Source of the DNA: Acridotheres tristis
Taxonomy: Eukaryota > Chordata > Aves > Passeriformes > Sturnidae
Direction of reading: 5' to 3'
DNA: 64,000 nucleotides
NCBI GenBank assembly: GCA_037013685.1
Contig: CM072885.1
Span: forward strand, 70,535,785-70,599,784
Shown here: positions 1 to 13,000 of the stretch, one piece after another
How the letters are laid out: the number at the start of each line of letters is the position of its first letter
How positions within the stretch are numbered: the stretch's first letter is position 1
Translations under genes and position numbers: made by a program
The notes under the pieces: generated by a model
The model's input: the letters and a program-made list of their open reading frames with translations, nothing else
The model's database searches: none
What the model was told of the DNA's origin: nothing

Positions 1-2404
1 GGGAACAGTTGACTGAGCCTTATAAATGCCCTAGAAAGGAGGATGCTGGTGATTTCCATGATTGCTTCTGAATTGCCTTTGCATGTGATCAATAAGGGTG
101 TGGTGGGGACAGGCCCAGATCAATCAGGACAGGCTTGGCATGGTCAGGGGTAAGAGGATGTACAGCTCCATGTAACAATAGGATCTTTATTGGTTTAATT
201 TTTTAATCACTTCTGCAGCAATTATAGGTGGTTAGTCTATTTACTTGGCATGCTTTCTAGTGAATTCTAGTTTAATCATCTGGCATTCAATTGGCTTATT
301 CTTACACAAGGTAATAGAACTGCATAAAGCCTGTTAAAAAACCTTTATTATTTGCATTAACATATGTAGAGCTTTAGATATACTGAAGCTCCTAGAAACT
401 GGACCCACAAAATAACTGCTGTTTCAAAATGCAGTACTTCTGTCTGCCAGCAAGGGCTTTGTGTGTTTTTTAAACAAATCTTCTTTAAAGAGCTGCAAAT
501 GTGGCATTCACATCTTGGAGAGAGGTTTATAAAAATACTTGTTCTCACGTGGCAGTGTCAGCCCACTAGAGGTTTGGGTGTTAATAAAAGAGTTGCTATT
601 TGGTGTTCTACCACCCCAGGTAAAGGTTACTCCTTCTCATACCAGAACCTACACACTAACATTGGGCAAGTGAATTAAACTGGTCAGGTTGAAACTGAAA
701 TTTTGTATTAATTTTCTCTGTGACAAGGGATAATTGTTTTTGATAAGTGTTTTTATTGTAGAGGTAACTTAAATTAAAGAGGCAGAACTTCAGTGTCTAA
801 CATGAGTTCTTTTAGCTAAAATGTAATAGTGGCTTTGGACCTCTGTTTGTGTTCTAGAAAGGTCAGTCTCTCTAATTTTTCAGTAAATTTAATTCAGCTT
901 TATTCTTACTCTTTTAAAGAGCATGTGAGAGGTGCTACCCATCATCACAGCAGTGGCTGTGGTTCCTGCTAAATATCCGGGGTGGAAACATGATTGATAT
1001 GGACAAGGCTGACAATACAACACAAGAATTTTGACACTTGCAAATAAAAAAATTACGTGGGTCAAATGTTTCTAGTTAGCCCCAGGATTCCCATAAACTT
1101 GCACGGTTTGAGAGGCTGGCTCAGTGACCTCAATGACTTGAGGACTGCAATTTAAAAGACAAGAAATGCAGAGCAAAAGGTTCATAGTTTAAAAAAAAAG
1201 CTTCTAGGGTGACCTTTCTTTTTCTATTAATTTTTTTTTTTGTTCCCTGTTTTTTTTTTGTCTTTAGGTGTCACACTGGGCAATGTGTTAATTCCTATGC
1301 CCTACATCTTATTTCACAGATGAATAATGAAACTTCTTTTCTTGTAATTGTTAGCTCAGACAATTATTTTAGTGATTTCTGCACTGCCTGTCACTGCAGT
1401 CTCAGAGTTCTCTGGCCTGAAAGAGAACTGTGACAGAATATGGCAATGCTTCTTTTGGAGTTCCCAGCATTTCCAACCCATATCTGATGCTTCTGAGAAA
1501 CTTTATCTGCGTCAGTAAAAGTGCTGCCTGATATTTATCTGACCACATGGCAGAGGAATGAATAATTGTAAACCCCAAGTGCTTGTGGAGAGTGTAAAAG
1601 GTCAATTAAGAAACTGAAATGCAGTCATCATGAGTCTGAGAAAGCCAATTTATGAAATCTGTTATGTTAGCAAATCTACGAAAATAAAATTGTTTTCTAT
1701 TTTATGAACATCTCTCAAATGTTTTAAAAGGACACTTTAAAGGCTGAAAAATGGCATCTATGAAAGAATCGGTTCTTAAAATTACTGATTATATGAGAAA
1801 TTCTCTGAGAAGTTCTGGAACTATGGTACCACATCAACTTTGAATCATTTTATTCTCCCTTTGGTAAGTATTTTTGCAAAAGTTTCAACCCTTTAGCCAG
1901 ATGTTGGCTGGTAACTTTACCCAGTTCTGCCTTGCTGCAGGAGGGATGTTATGTCTTTCTTTTTCCATGGCCACTTCTGTCTGTGAAAGTGCAAGACCAA
2001 GGTGAGACTTTAAGGAAAAGCTGTATTTTAAGAAGTATATTTATTTTTTCCTAATATAATAATCATCATCAAAAATAATGTGGGAAAGCCATTTTCTTCA
2101 TTCTGCTGACATGCAGCATACCAAGAAAGAGAATTAAATCCCTCTCCCAAGAATGCCCCAGACAGAGAGTGCAGAGAGGACCTTTCTGCTGAAAGTTTTA
2201 TTTTCTCTGCTTGTCCTGCAAAAGATTCATTCTCCTTGAATCCTCCTTTCCCCCCAGTGTAATTTTTGTTCCTCTCTTTTTCTTATTTAAGCAGGGAATG
2301 TGGCAGAAGCACAGAACTGACACGGAGCAAGAATTCCACAGCTTTTTCCAGGGTACCTAAAGCAGTGCAAGATGTGAAGACACCTGAGTGCAGTGAAGGG
2401 CCCT
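1..2404. other. intergenic sequence, no gene seen
   Basis: AT-rich unique-looking sequence with short T runs near 1230-1260. The longest open frames (about 60-75 codons) have no recognisable protein character. I see no splice-flanked exon, RNA gene or repeat family in it. Confidence 0.6.
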
Positions 2405-2808
2405 GGAGATGCAGAAGGGACTGGAGCATCCCTCATGTGAGCAGAGGCTGAGAGAGCTGGAACTGCTCCCCTGCAGAAGAGAAGGCTCAGGGGGTTCTTG
2501 TTCATGTCTAAAAATACCTGAAGGGAAGGAAAGTGCAAAGGGGACAGAAACAAACTCTCCTCAGTGGTGCCCAGTGACAGGATGGGAGGCAACAGGCAAA
2601 AAAAAACGAACCAAAGGGAATTCAATTTAGGAATAACTAAAAACTTGTGAGGTTGGCCAATACTGAAAGAGGCTGCCCAGAGAGGATGAAGCAGAATCTT
2701 CATTGCTGAGGGTATTAAAAACCTGAGTGGAGACAGTGCTGAGCAAGCTGCTGCAGGTGACTCTGAGCAGGTGGGATAGAGTAGAAAATCAACCATTCTG
2801 TGATACTG
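2405..2808 (+). mobile_element. CR1 LINE, 3'-end fragment
   Basis: This is a 5'-truncated copy of the CR1 non-LTR retrotransposon, the main LINE of birds. Landmarks of the CR1 3' region occur in the expected order: GACTGGAGCATC, then GAGAGAGCTGGAACTG, AGAAGAGAAGGCTC, a TACCTGAAGGG-like stretch, GGCTGCCCAGAGAGG, a GGTATTAAAAACC stretch and the terminal CCATTCTGTGAT. The copy is diverged, with small deletions, and contains no intact reverse transcriptase. CR1 lacks a poly(A) tail and target-site duplication, so the 5' limit is approximate. The minus-strand open frame across it is a shadow. The subfamily cannot be assigned by eye. Confidence 0.88.
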
Positions 2809-5800
2809 AGCAGCACCACTGAATTCTTTGGCAAAGTAGACTCAAACAAGATGATAGAAGAAAAAAAGTATCTTGCCCAGATGCCAGGCATGACCTCTCT
2901 GAGTGAGAAATTTACTTTACACTCTAGGAGTGCTAATTTATTTTGATAATTTTTTTTTTCCGAGGAGATGGTTTTAAAATTGCTGATCCTCAAACCTTTA
3001 CTATAAATGAGAATTATTTTGGCATGATTACCCTGTTCCTTCAAACCGCACATGTTTTATTTCGGGGATTTTGTTCAAACGTATGTAATTATCTATGTTA
3101 AGCAGTTTATCATATGTTCTAAGGCTTTTGTCTTTATTGCACCTAGCTGACGGTTTTATAATTCAGGAGTAATTGAATCGCAATTATTTTTCATGATGCA
3201 TAGTGTGGTTTTATATCATGTTGTTGGCAGATATTCTTTATGGTGTCGTTTGGTCTAATGGGAGAATTAGAAATAGCTCTATCATATAGAAAGATGGCTT
3301 TTTTTGTGTCATGTTATAGTTTGTAGATGGCACCCAGGATATTTTCTTTTGACACATAGATTTTTAGGTAGAGGCTGAAATGAGATTCTAAAGCAGAGTT
3401 CACAGTTGAGACAATATTATCTGTACATCCAAGATGATTCCAACTATTCTCCCATGGTGACAGTGCATTTATATTCAAGTCCATTTAGTAGACTGTGGTT
3501 AGTATTCTAAAATACATATATAAGTATTATGTGGTAGTGGAGTTTCTGCTCTAAATTCATCCCTAGTTTAGCAGAACTGGTTTCAGAGAAGCCAGGAAAA
3601 GGTGTCAACATCTTTTTTTAGGAGCAAATCTTCATCAGAGCAGGGGATTGAGATCTCCCACCTCAGTGATGTCCAACCTCTGCAGTGCCCTGGTGTCTTT
3701 TAATCTCTGCTGCTGGAGCTTTGCACTGTGCCAAGCTTTGTAAACTGCACAGGAGCTGATTTATTACCTAGAGATCAGGGCTGCTCTCCTGGAATTTGGG
3801 AAGAGGCAAGTGCAACTCTCCATGTCAATGAATAGTTAATTACAGAAGAGAAATTCTCCAAGAGACAGGAGAGAGAAAGCACTGTCTGAGAAAAGTACAG
3901 TTTTGGCCCCAGAGTGGTAGAAATTGAGCCAGCAGAGCATCCTTTACAAAAGGAAAATTATTATCTCAAAGTTTTCGGTTTTATCCACAATATAATCTCT
4001 CGAATCTCACAAATTTGCATGGGATGTGTCAATGGTCATATGAAGCCCAGATTGTCTGCCCATATAAAATTCTCAGACACAGATGATCACATAAAAGTTG
4101 ATGGCAGGAAATTTCAGACAGTCATCTTGAAACCTTTTTTTATTTCCCTTATCTGTTCATACACATTTCTGACTTGTAAACTAGTTCAGAAAGAAGTGTA
4201 ACATAATTTTATTTATTCATCTGCAAACTTGAGTGTCCAAAAGCTGAGAACTGTGTGAGTCACTACAGACCCTGCCTACAATGCCTTGTGTGGCTTGATT
4301 GAGGGAGAAACTGGCAGAATTTAAAATGTTTGTCTTGCATTGGCCAATATTTTCTCATTAAAACTGATTTTTTAATCGAGTTTTTGATCTTCTTGACAGG
4401 TATCAGCATGGTCAGCAGGTTAAGGGAGGTGATCCTTCCATGCACAATGTTCTTTATTGTCAGCAATTTGCCTAAAATGATCAAAAGTGAAGTTACACTC
4501 CTCATCTGGGGATACGTACAGCAGAACTGTTTCAAAATTAGCTTGAACTGAAATACACCAAATTAACTTTTTCAATTTGGTTTACTGTTAAACCTGGCTG
4601 ATTCAGAGCAGAAAAGAAGGCTCACCCAGTCCTTTCCACTGATGGAATGGGTGGGATGCTTTCAGCTGCAGAGGTTCAAGAAGGAAGGAGAGGTTTTCCC
4701 ATGGCACAAACACTGAAAACAACACATCACATGAATTTATAGCTGCCTGCACTTCTGGGTCTCTGTTATTTGATGATGGGAATACACCTTTCCCTAAACT
4801 GCACTTGGCTCTTTAAAGACACCACTGAATTTCCCAAAGCACAGTTACTCCCACTTAGATTGCAGTCTATGAGATGTGAATTTGTATTTGGAAATGCTGT
4901 TTTCAATTTCCATTTAAAAATCACACTACAGCCATCAGTGGCTCTTCCCCTTGCTATTCAGTGCTCACACAGAATATTTGTCATGTTCAATACCAGATAT
5001 GTCTGCAACATCTGCCCAGGAAGTTTTGAAAGCATTGAAGCAATTTAAGAGAAATAGAACTAGAATATTTATTACCTTTATTTCTATTTGATACATCTTT
5101 AAGATTCAGAGTTATTGGTTTTTAAACACTGAACTTTAAATTTCAGTTTAAGTGCTGGTGTGTGAATTTCAGGACAGAAATACCATTGTTTACACGGAAT
5201 ACAGCGAGTTTAAAAATAATCCTCCTCCATTTTGAGACATTCAATATACTACATTTTGAAAAATTCATTTTTTTTTTAGAGAGGTGCACCTGAATGTGTG
5301 ATTCCAAAACAATATAATCAGACCAAATAGCTTTATCAAAGATAAAAGCTTTATTCAAAGCTTTTAGTGCAAATGCATCACAAATGCTCGCACTTAGAAA
5401 TTCTCTTTCTAAGGTCGTGTTTACAGACTCTGCCACAATAAAAGAACAAAAATATCTTTGATGATTTAGCAGAGAAAAGGGTGGTACTGAAAAAGAGATG
5501 AGAAAGAATGGGATGCAAGACACTATTGAAAAATAATTGATACCGTTACAGGAAGAAAGCCTAAACTCAAAAAGAAAGAAAGGGAATAATAGAGAAATAA
5601 ATTTGGTGTTAGGTGCTCACATTTTACAGTTACATACATAAGTGTTTGTACATCAGTAGTTTTGTCACATTCATAATGCACATTGACCTAAACCTACATT
5701 TGAGTTTCTCAGCTTTTCTCCTTATTGCTTTCTCCTTGACAGACTTTTTGAAGATCTTAGATATGAAATCTCTTAGCGAGAAGAACACCAGTAATTATAT

Positions 5801-8800
5801 TTGGGGCAGGAGAGATGAAGGTGCAGGAATGCAAACCAAGCTTTGGCTATCACATTAGGATCTCCCAGGAAAAGGAAAACACAAGGGCACCCTAATTTCC
5901 TCACCCAGCTGCCCTGGCTGAGCTCTCAGAGAGAAGATCTCAGGTTTTAACAGAAAAAAAGTTTGGCAAGTGTTTCAAGGGATGAGGAAGACAATTTCAA
6001 GTTCCCATTCCATGGAGGACTTGCAATGAGTTTATGTCTCTCAGATTACCACACTGCACTACCTGAAAATAAACACTGAATTCAGATCAGTTCTTACGGT
6101 TACTTATGGATGATAGAGCACACAAATTCGTCTGGCTCCTTCCAAGAGAAAAGAATCATGCTTCCTGCTTAAAAAAAAAAATAAAAAAAAATAAATGGCA
6201 GAGAGATGTTTAATGTGATTGCAACTAACTGTTAAAATCCAGGCAGCTGTCAGGAGAAAAAAATAGCAGAGCTATATTGTCCCAGTGCAGAGATGTTACA
6301 TTTGTGAGATAATCTCCAGCACAGCGCTCGTAGCTCGTGTTTGTTCACACACTTCCGAGGAATGTTTTCTAATCATCCAGAGGAGTTTACAGCGTTGTGT
6401 TGAGTGAACACCAGTGGAAACCAGGCCAGCAAGGCCGAGATCCATCAGGAACATCTGTCCAGCATCTGTGAGAGTGGCTGCTGCTCCCAGTTTGCTGAAG
6501 AAGTCACCCCACAGCTTTTTTTACAGTGAAGGATTCTGGCAGTCACACAAGCACGCTTTCATGGAGTTGTATAAAATCCTGATGGAGCTGTAAAATCCTG
6601 AGCAGATCTAGGCTGAAATTCGAAGTTTTAAAATTCAGTCTTCTCGTGGTCCATGATGTGTTTCACCTCTGGATTTTGCAGGTGGGATGGGCAGGGTTTG
6701 CCCTTCTCTAGACAAAATGGAATCCACCAACACAGAGCAGGTAGGAGTTCAAGTCTTTGGCATTAAATAAAGGAAAGAATTAAGTTTCCAAATATGTGCA
6801 TGAAAGTAACCATTAATATATTTGCTGTGATATGCAGTAATGTGCTTGAAATGCATCCTATCAGTGCACCAACTGTTTTTCAAGTAATTTGTGAATTCTC
6901 AGTGTGAATGTGCATCCAGAAGCTCAACCTGATAATCTTGAAGAGCGTCAGTTTTCACAGGATGTCTCTAAGCAGTCACTTCTGAAAACATTGTGTGTTG
7001 CTAATTAAGTCTGGCACGTTGCTGTCACATAGGCAAGGAATGTTATTTGCCATGCTAGGGATGGGTCAGTTATGGTACAGAGAAACTGTTGCAAATTAAC
7101 AGTGAGGCCAAATATAGAAATGAAGAATCCTAAATAAGATCAGAGGAAAAACTAAGATCCTAAATAATGACTCTACTTACATAAGGATGAATCAAAGCCA
7201 GGAAAAATTTTGCATGGGAGAGGGGGGAAAAAAAAAAAAAAAAGCGTTTTCAAAATGTTCAACAATGTGACAATCAGATCATGTGCTTTACGTGTGGTGC
7301 ACACCATTTCAAGCATTTCTGTCATGATAATGAACATTATGTTGATATTTGTCTTGCTGGGAGAATAACCCACAGAACTCACAGAAATTTTCCAGGCAGA
7401 TATTCTCTAAATTGCTCTGCCTTGCAAAAAGGCAATTAGTGTAAGTGCATCTGATTTTTTGAAATCGGACATTAAAATGAACTTTACCCAGCTGCAATCC
7501 TTATTGGAAACCCTTGCCAAGAATAGTCTTCCACTGCTTATTTGAAATCAGAAAACAAATACTATACTGCAAGCGTTGCAAGATGTTTGGCAATTTCTTA
7601 CCAATGGCCCAGACTTCAGTGCTCAGGAATGACAATGACAATGTGACTTTTGATAGAAAACATAAAATGGTCTTAATTCTGCAGAGTTGGCTGCTAAGAA
7701 ATCCTTCTGTGCTCTGTGGCAAGGCTGCTGACGCTACTGCCACAAACCTTGTGTTTTCCTGTGAAATTTTGGTGAAATGTCATTGTGAATGGTATTCAAT
7801 GCAGACTATAATGTGCTACCATTATCCCTGGCCACAGGAAAATGTAGTTTGAACCTGAAGCTGCTCACAATCTTTCTGATTTAGACTTTACCTCCGCTCA
7901 AGACCTCTCCCAGCATAACATTTTAGTTGCCTTTTTTTTTTTTTTTTCCATTTCTTCTTTTAGATGTAACTGTAACATCAATAAAAAGCTTCAGCGTGCA
8001 AAATCACCGTGCTGCCCTCGCTGTGCAGGGACAAGCACATGGCAGAAATGATGTTTTACAGGGCTGTAACAACAGCCAACGGGTTGTAGAACTTTAATTA
8101 CAGCGGTATATTTAAAGTGGCACAATTTTGGAGCACAGACAAAGCCTTATTTACCACTTGAGGTATAACAGCTGCATAAAAAATTATACTCCATAGATAA
8201 ATCACCCCACGACAGTGGCAAAATACTGCATTTAGCATCTCTCCGTGCCAGTAGGAGCCTCAGCAAAGCTTCAGGCACCTGCTAATGGAAAATAGAGAGC
8301 TGCTTATTTTTTATTACCGTTAAAGTTTTTTGTGATGCTAAGCTTTGGGTGTATCAGAAATTACTGATTTTGTTCCCCCTTTGGAAATTCAAACTTTGCT
8401 GAAAAAGAAAGAAAGAAAGAACTCCTAGTGATTTCCTGATTTTTTTTTTTTTAACAAGCTGTGACACTGAGTTTTTGTATTCCCTAACCCAACTCTGTGC
8501 TGACCACATCTCAGGAGACCTTAAGGAAGGGAAGGAAACTGAGCTGCATTGTCCCCACTCAGTGTGAATTTTTGCCACAGAGGGACAGAACATTTGTCAC
8601 CTGGTTACTTCTCCCTGAGTGTCAGGTAGGTTCCCAAAGTCAATACAAACTTCCCAGTGGTGTGATAGTGTCTAACATCTGGGAACAGCTGGAGTATGAA
8701 ATATCTCTTAATTTTCCTTGGTTTTTTCTTCCTTTTCGAAAATTCAAAGAGGATTTTGGGGTTTCCTGGATATTATTATTTTTCATTTTTTTATCTACCA

Positions 8801-9699
8801 TCTGTCCCAGCAGTTAGTTACCTAAACAGACAAAGCTTAAGAAAATACTGCCCAAGAATGTTTTTGTTTTTTTCCAAGCAGTTTAGACTCTATTTTGTTT
8901 TCCAGAACAGAAAAGTGAGCTGAAAGCACGTGACACATTGGAAAGCACAGCTATACTTTCTCTTTTTTAAACTCCTTGTGTTTTCAGGCTATTCAGCACC
9001 GTTTTGTAAGTGTCCAGCTTGCACTTAGAAAGAGAAATAAGGGAATTAAATTAATATTTCCTCTAGTTATGGAAGTTCAGTGTGGCAGGACTCCAGAGCA
9101 AGTGCATGGCAGTGGCACCTATTGCTACTGGCTGTGAACACTTCTGTACAACTCACACAAACCTTACCAAACCACCAGAAGGATTTTTTTTTTTTTTTTT
9201 TTTTCTGATACATTCAACATTGCTTCTTCCAGTTCATAATCTGATGTCCCAATGAAAAATTCCAGGTTTCCCACTGAGCAGGAGTTTGCCACAGGCTTGT
9301 TGGGGATGGCTGGGCCACCAAGGAAAAGACCAACGTGAAAATTCTAAATCCCAGGAGCCACCACCAACTCCTTTCCAACTGGGCACTGTGCCCCAAGGCT
9401 GCTGCTACAAGGGAGCTTCCTGTTAATACAAAGTTTCAAGGTGAGCTATAATGTTGGAGTCAGGCAGTCAGGAGTGTCTCTGATTTCTTCAGAGAGAAAC
9501 CAGAGTGCAGGGATTGAATTAAAGCCTTTGAATGGAATGAGTGAGTGAATAGATGGAGTGAGTAAGTAAGTAAGTAAATGGAATAAGTTTTAAGTGCTTT
9601 TAGTGAGTAAAAGGTCTTAGATGCCAGAGAAGCAGTGCATGTGCTAGTGAAGGTTGAAAAACATGCTGGTGTTTCCTTGGAGGCTCCAAGAACCTGCCT
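2809..9699. other. intergenic sequence with homopolymer runs
   Basis: No gene is recognised. The block holds simple A/T runs (A-run near 6171-6195, A16 at 7228-7243, T16 at 7932-7947, T21 at 9184-9204) and a degenerate (GTAA)n stretch near 9563-9580. Open frames of up to 126 codons lack any family resemblance or splice context. A stretch at 7960-8340 is listed separately as a possible conserved element. Confidence 0.6.
7960..8340. promoter_or_regulatory. candidate conserved non-coding element
   Basis: This is unique, non-repetitive sequence with several retained CpGs and AT-rich motif clusters, such as TTTAATTACAG and GTATATTTAAAG near 8092-8116. It contains no reading frame of interest. The impression of constraint comes only from its texture against drifting neighbours. 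No alignment was possible, so this is a weak inference. Confidence 0.2.
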
Positions 9700-10066
9700 T
9701 CAGACATAACAGAGTTAGAGTTAAGAATATTGCTGACATTTTTCAGTTAGAACAAGACAGGCCATGTATGTAGTTTATACATAGCCTGGTGTGCTAAGAA
9801 ACCAGAATTGTAATGGGTTAAGGAGCAGTGGTCTGAGTTTGTGTCTTAGTTTGTTGGAAAGTTTCTATAAAAGAACATGGATCAGGGAGAGCTGGGGCTC
9901 TGTGCCATGGCTTTATGCCATTGCATTTTGCCATTGCATTTTGCCATTGCTTTGCTTTGCTTTGTTTTTGCCTTTGAGACTGATGTGCTTCTGCAATAAA
10001 TAACTTTATAGCAACTATTAACTCGCTTGGCTTTTTAAAGAAGAATAAGCCTAAACCTCACTTTCA
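9700..10066 (+). mobile_element. LTR-like element (probable solo LTR), + strand
   Basis: The stretch has the order expected of a retroviral LTR: an upstream U3-like region, a TATA box (TATAAAAG, 9866-9873), then an AATAAA signal 122 bases after the end of the TATA box (9995-10000) within CTGCAATAAATAAC, then a short U5-like tail. The putative R segment carries tandem copies of GCCATTGCATTTT followed by TTTGC repeats (9918-9965). The 5' boundary is unknown, no target duplication was found, and no gag, pol or env coding is present. An unrelated promoter-like sequence remains possible. Confidence 0.5.
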
Positions 10067-13000
10067 GGAAGTGAGGCTAATAAACAGAATTTAGATGTTT
10101 TTAGAGCTTTGTTAAAGTTTTAGTTCGCTTTCCATTTTTACTCAGCTGATTCTACTTGGGCTGACAGCAAGGATGGAGCACAACTCCAGCCTTGAGACAC
10201 AAAGGGACGGACTAGAAAGTGAAAAGCCCTCAGCCTCAGCAAGGCTGCAGACACGATGGTTCACTGCCTAAATTGCTTTCATACAGCTCTCATCATAAGA
10301 AATATGCTGGCTAAGTTCAGGGGCAGGTTAACCTGCCATTGATGTAGAAACTTTCTAATTAGCTGTTGTTGTTTTTATTTTGCATATAACAGTCTCTAGA
10401 AAAGGGTTTGATTTTTAGAGCAGTTGTGAAGAAATCTAGATAACTATTAAAGCTGCCAAATATCCAGTTAATGATGTATTTTAAATTTTTTTCCTTTTTT
10501 TTTTTTTTTTTTTTTTTTTTTCTTTTTTAACAAAGTGGGAAGAAATAAATTCTGCAATAAATTGTCGTTTGGTGTTTTTAAATGCTGGTCAGGACAAGCC
10601 TCTCATAGCAGTTTAAATTCCTATAGTCCACCCAGCCTTCTGCTGTTGGCCAGAGCTGCCAACCAAGGGTTATTTACTGAGTGCCAACTGTGACAGGACA
10701 TTTTGCAATTGCTGAAGGAGCAAAGGGCACAGCACGACTTGCTATGAGAAAAGTGCCTCATCTTAATCGGGAAGCTTGTGAAGGGAAAAAATAACCTCAG
10801 CCACCAAAAAACAACTGGTATTGAGGACCTTCTGCCTGAAAAAGACTGAAAAAATATTTTAAACCTCATTAGAAAAAATAAAGTTTGCCTATTTCTCCTG
10901 TTTCATACACTGTGCAGGAAAGGAACACATATGCTGTCACATTCATATTTTACGGGCTCTTTTTTCCCCCCAAACCTTCGTACCTCAGATTTGAACTTTA
11001 AACTTGTGACAGTGTTATGTTCATTAGAACAAAAATCACTTGCTATTTCCATTGCAAAGCTCCCCCCCAGAGGTTATCTTAGCTGTTTTATAAATCACAT
11101 CAGGAGGGAAGCTGGCATAAAGGTTGACAGCTCACTCTAGATAATCACTTCCCCTTCTCTTAAGTGACTTTAAGCAGAAAGGAGCATGTAGCTTGCCAGT
11201 TCAGTTTTTAGTGGTCAAGCATCCACATCTAACCACCACCAACACACTGACTAAATGAGCTTGTAAGTATTTTACTGAAATGCAGGAGGATCACAGTCCT
11301 GCTCAGGAGGAAGAATCTCAAACATTCATCAGCTATCAAGCCATATTTTCTCTGTCCTTCCAGGGCAGAGCTCATTACATGGAACAACATGAACTCCAAA
11401 GCCCTTTGGCACAGGGTCCTTGAAGGGAGCCCGGGGTTCAGATTATTGTTGATTTATCAGCTTCCTCAAGAGCTGGACTGATTACACTAATGGCTTATAG
11501 GGGATATGATTTCAACATTAAAATCCTGTGTCGTGGAGGCAGACAAATGAAGTTAGATCTTGCAGTAAACAGAACCTACAGCTCAAGGCAACAACCCAGT
11601 AAGTAGAATCTTAAAGGGCATAAACACCCACCAAAAGAGCCCTGGGTTTAGGAGAAAAGGTCAGCTTATGTATTGTAATTTTTCTACATAAACCACCAAA
11701 ACTCAAAACTAAATCCTAATCCTCTCTCACAGAGATTGAGACAGTCTGGAAACGGTGCCACATCTTCCCAGGCTGAGTCAGAAGAGAAAAAAAAAATCCA
11801 GAAAACCCTTCCTTTAACATCTCACTTCCCCATGACCTGATTACAGGCATTTTACAATCAACAGGGACCTCTCAGTGTTTCTATTGGGCTTTGGAGAAAG
11901 AGAAGGCCATTCTCTTGGAAGAGAAAGGGTTAAATGCAGCAGGTAAAGTGTGCAGGGGGACACAGGGAGCAGATGGAAATCCTTTATGGGATAGTTGTGA
12001 TAGAGGCAAATATTAAGGAAGGGAAAACGTGAGAATATTAGCCTGAAACATCAGTATGATTCAACTGCTAATCACTCCATCTATCCCTGAAACTGCTGTC
12101 TCTCAGTTAAATGAGGATGATAAGAATGTCCTTTATAAAAAGGGTAATCTTGAAAGTAAATATCAGTAACAAAGATATAGGGAGCTTATTTTCTCACTGT
12201 CTCATAACACAGAGTCAGAAGACAAATTCAGCTCAATGCTGTTAGGAAGAATAAAATCCAGCCCTGAGAAAACAATACTTTTTTTTTACTCTGCTTATAA
12301 TTGGACATTAATTTCTCTTGGAAGCCAAGAACTTGACAAGGTACAAAAAGGAACTGGATATTTACGCAGACAATGAAAATTATCTATAGAATTATTAATT
12401 TTGAGGAACAAATGTTAGGAAAAGATATTAAATTTCATGCTTCAGATATTTGGCAACTATAAACTGAGCAGCTTAAACTGACAAAGAGTAATTAATTTGG
12501 TTCCCCTAACTAAATAGTTAACTGCAGTGCTGTGGCAATAAAGGAACTTCTGAAAGTAGAACAAAATCTGAATCTTTGGCAATAACTTTATGAAGAAACT
12601 TCCAGTTAAGAGCTGTTACACAAAGCACTGCACATTGCAGCTCTTACTGGCTCTCAGTCTGCCCTGTACTTTTATTAAGTTGATCTTAGTTTGTACAGCA
12701 CCCCCAGGAAACAGGTGAACCCTACATTTACTATCCTGGTAGCTTCAGGACTTGGCAGCCTCTTGACAATGATGAAAGATGAATAGATAAGTATTATTCA
12801 GTTGTTTGCACACACAAATCTCAAAAAGGGGAAGGAATGCATGAGGCACTGCTCAGCAAAGCAGGTCAGAGTTGAGGGAGTGGTTGCAGGTAGGTGGGAG
12901 GACACTGAAAATCTTCCATTACCAGATTCTTGCCACGTGGTACTGGTTTCCATTTTCCAGACCTGCCAGGTTCCCTCAGGTCCATGTGAAGGAGATGCTG

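Noticed and set aside
2287..2796. 169-codon minus-strand frame
   Set aside because: It is antisense to the CR1 fragment and has no coding sense.
5143..5523. 126-codon minus-strand frame
   Set aside because: Considered as a membrane-protein exon, but there is no transporter motif and the sequence is of mixed, unconvincing character.
7514..7852. 112-codon plus-strand frame
   Set aside because: No recognisable domain, no promoter or splice context; length is within chance for 64 kb of AT-rich DNA.
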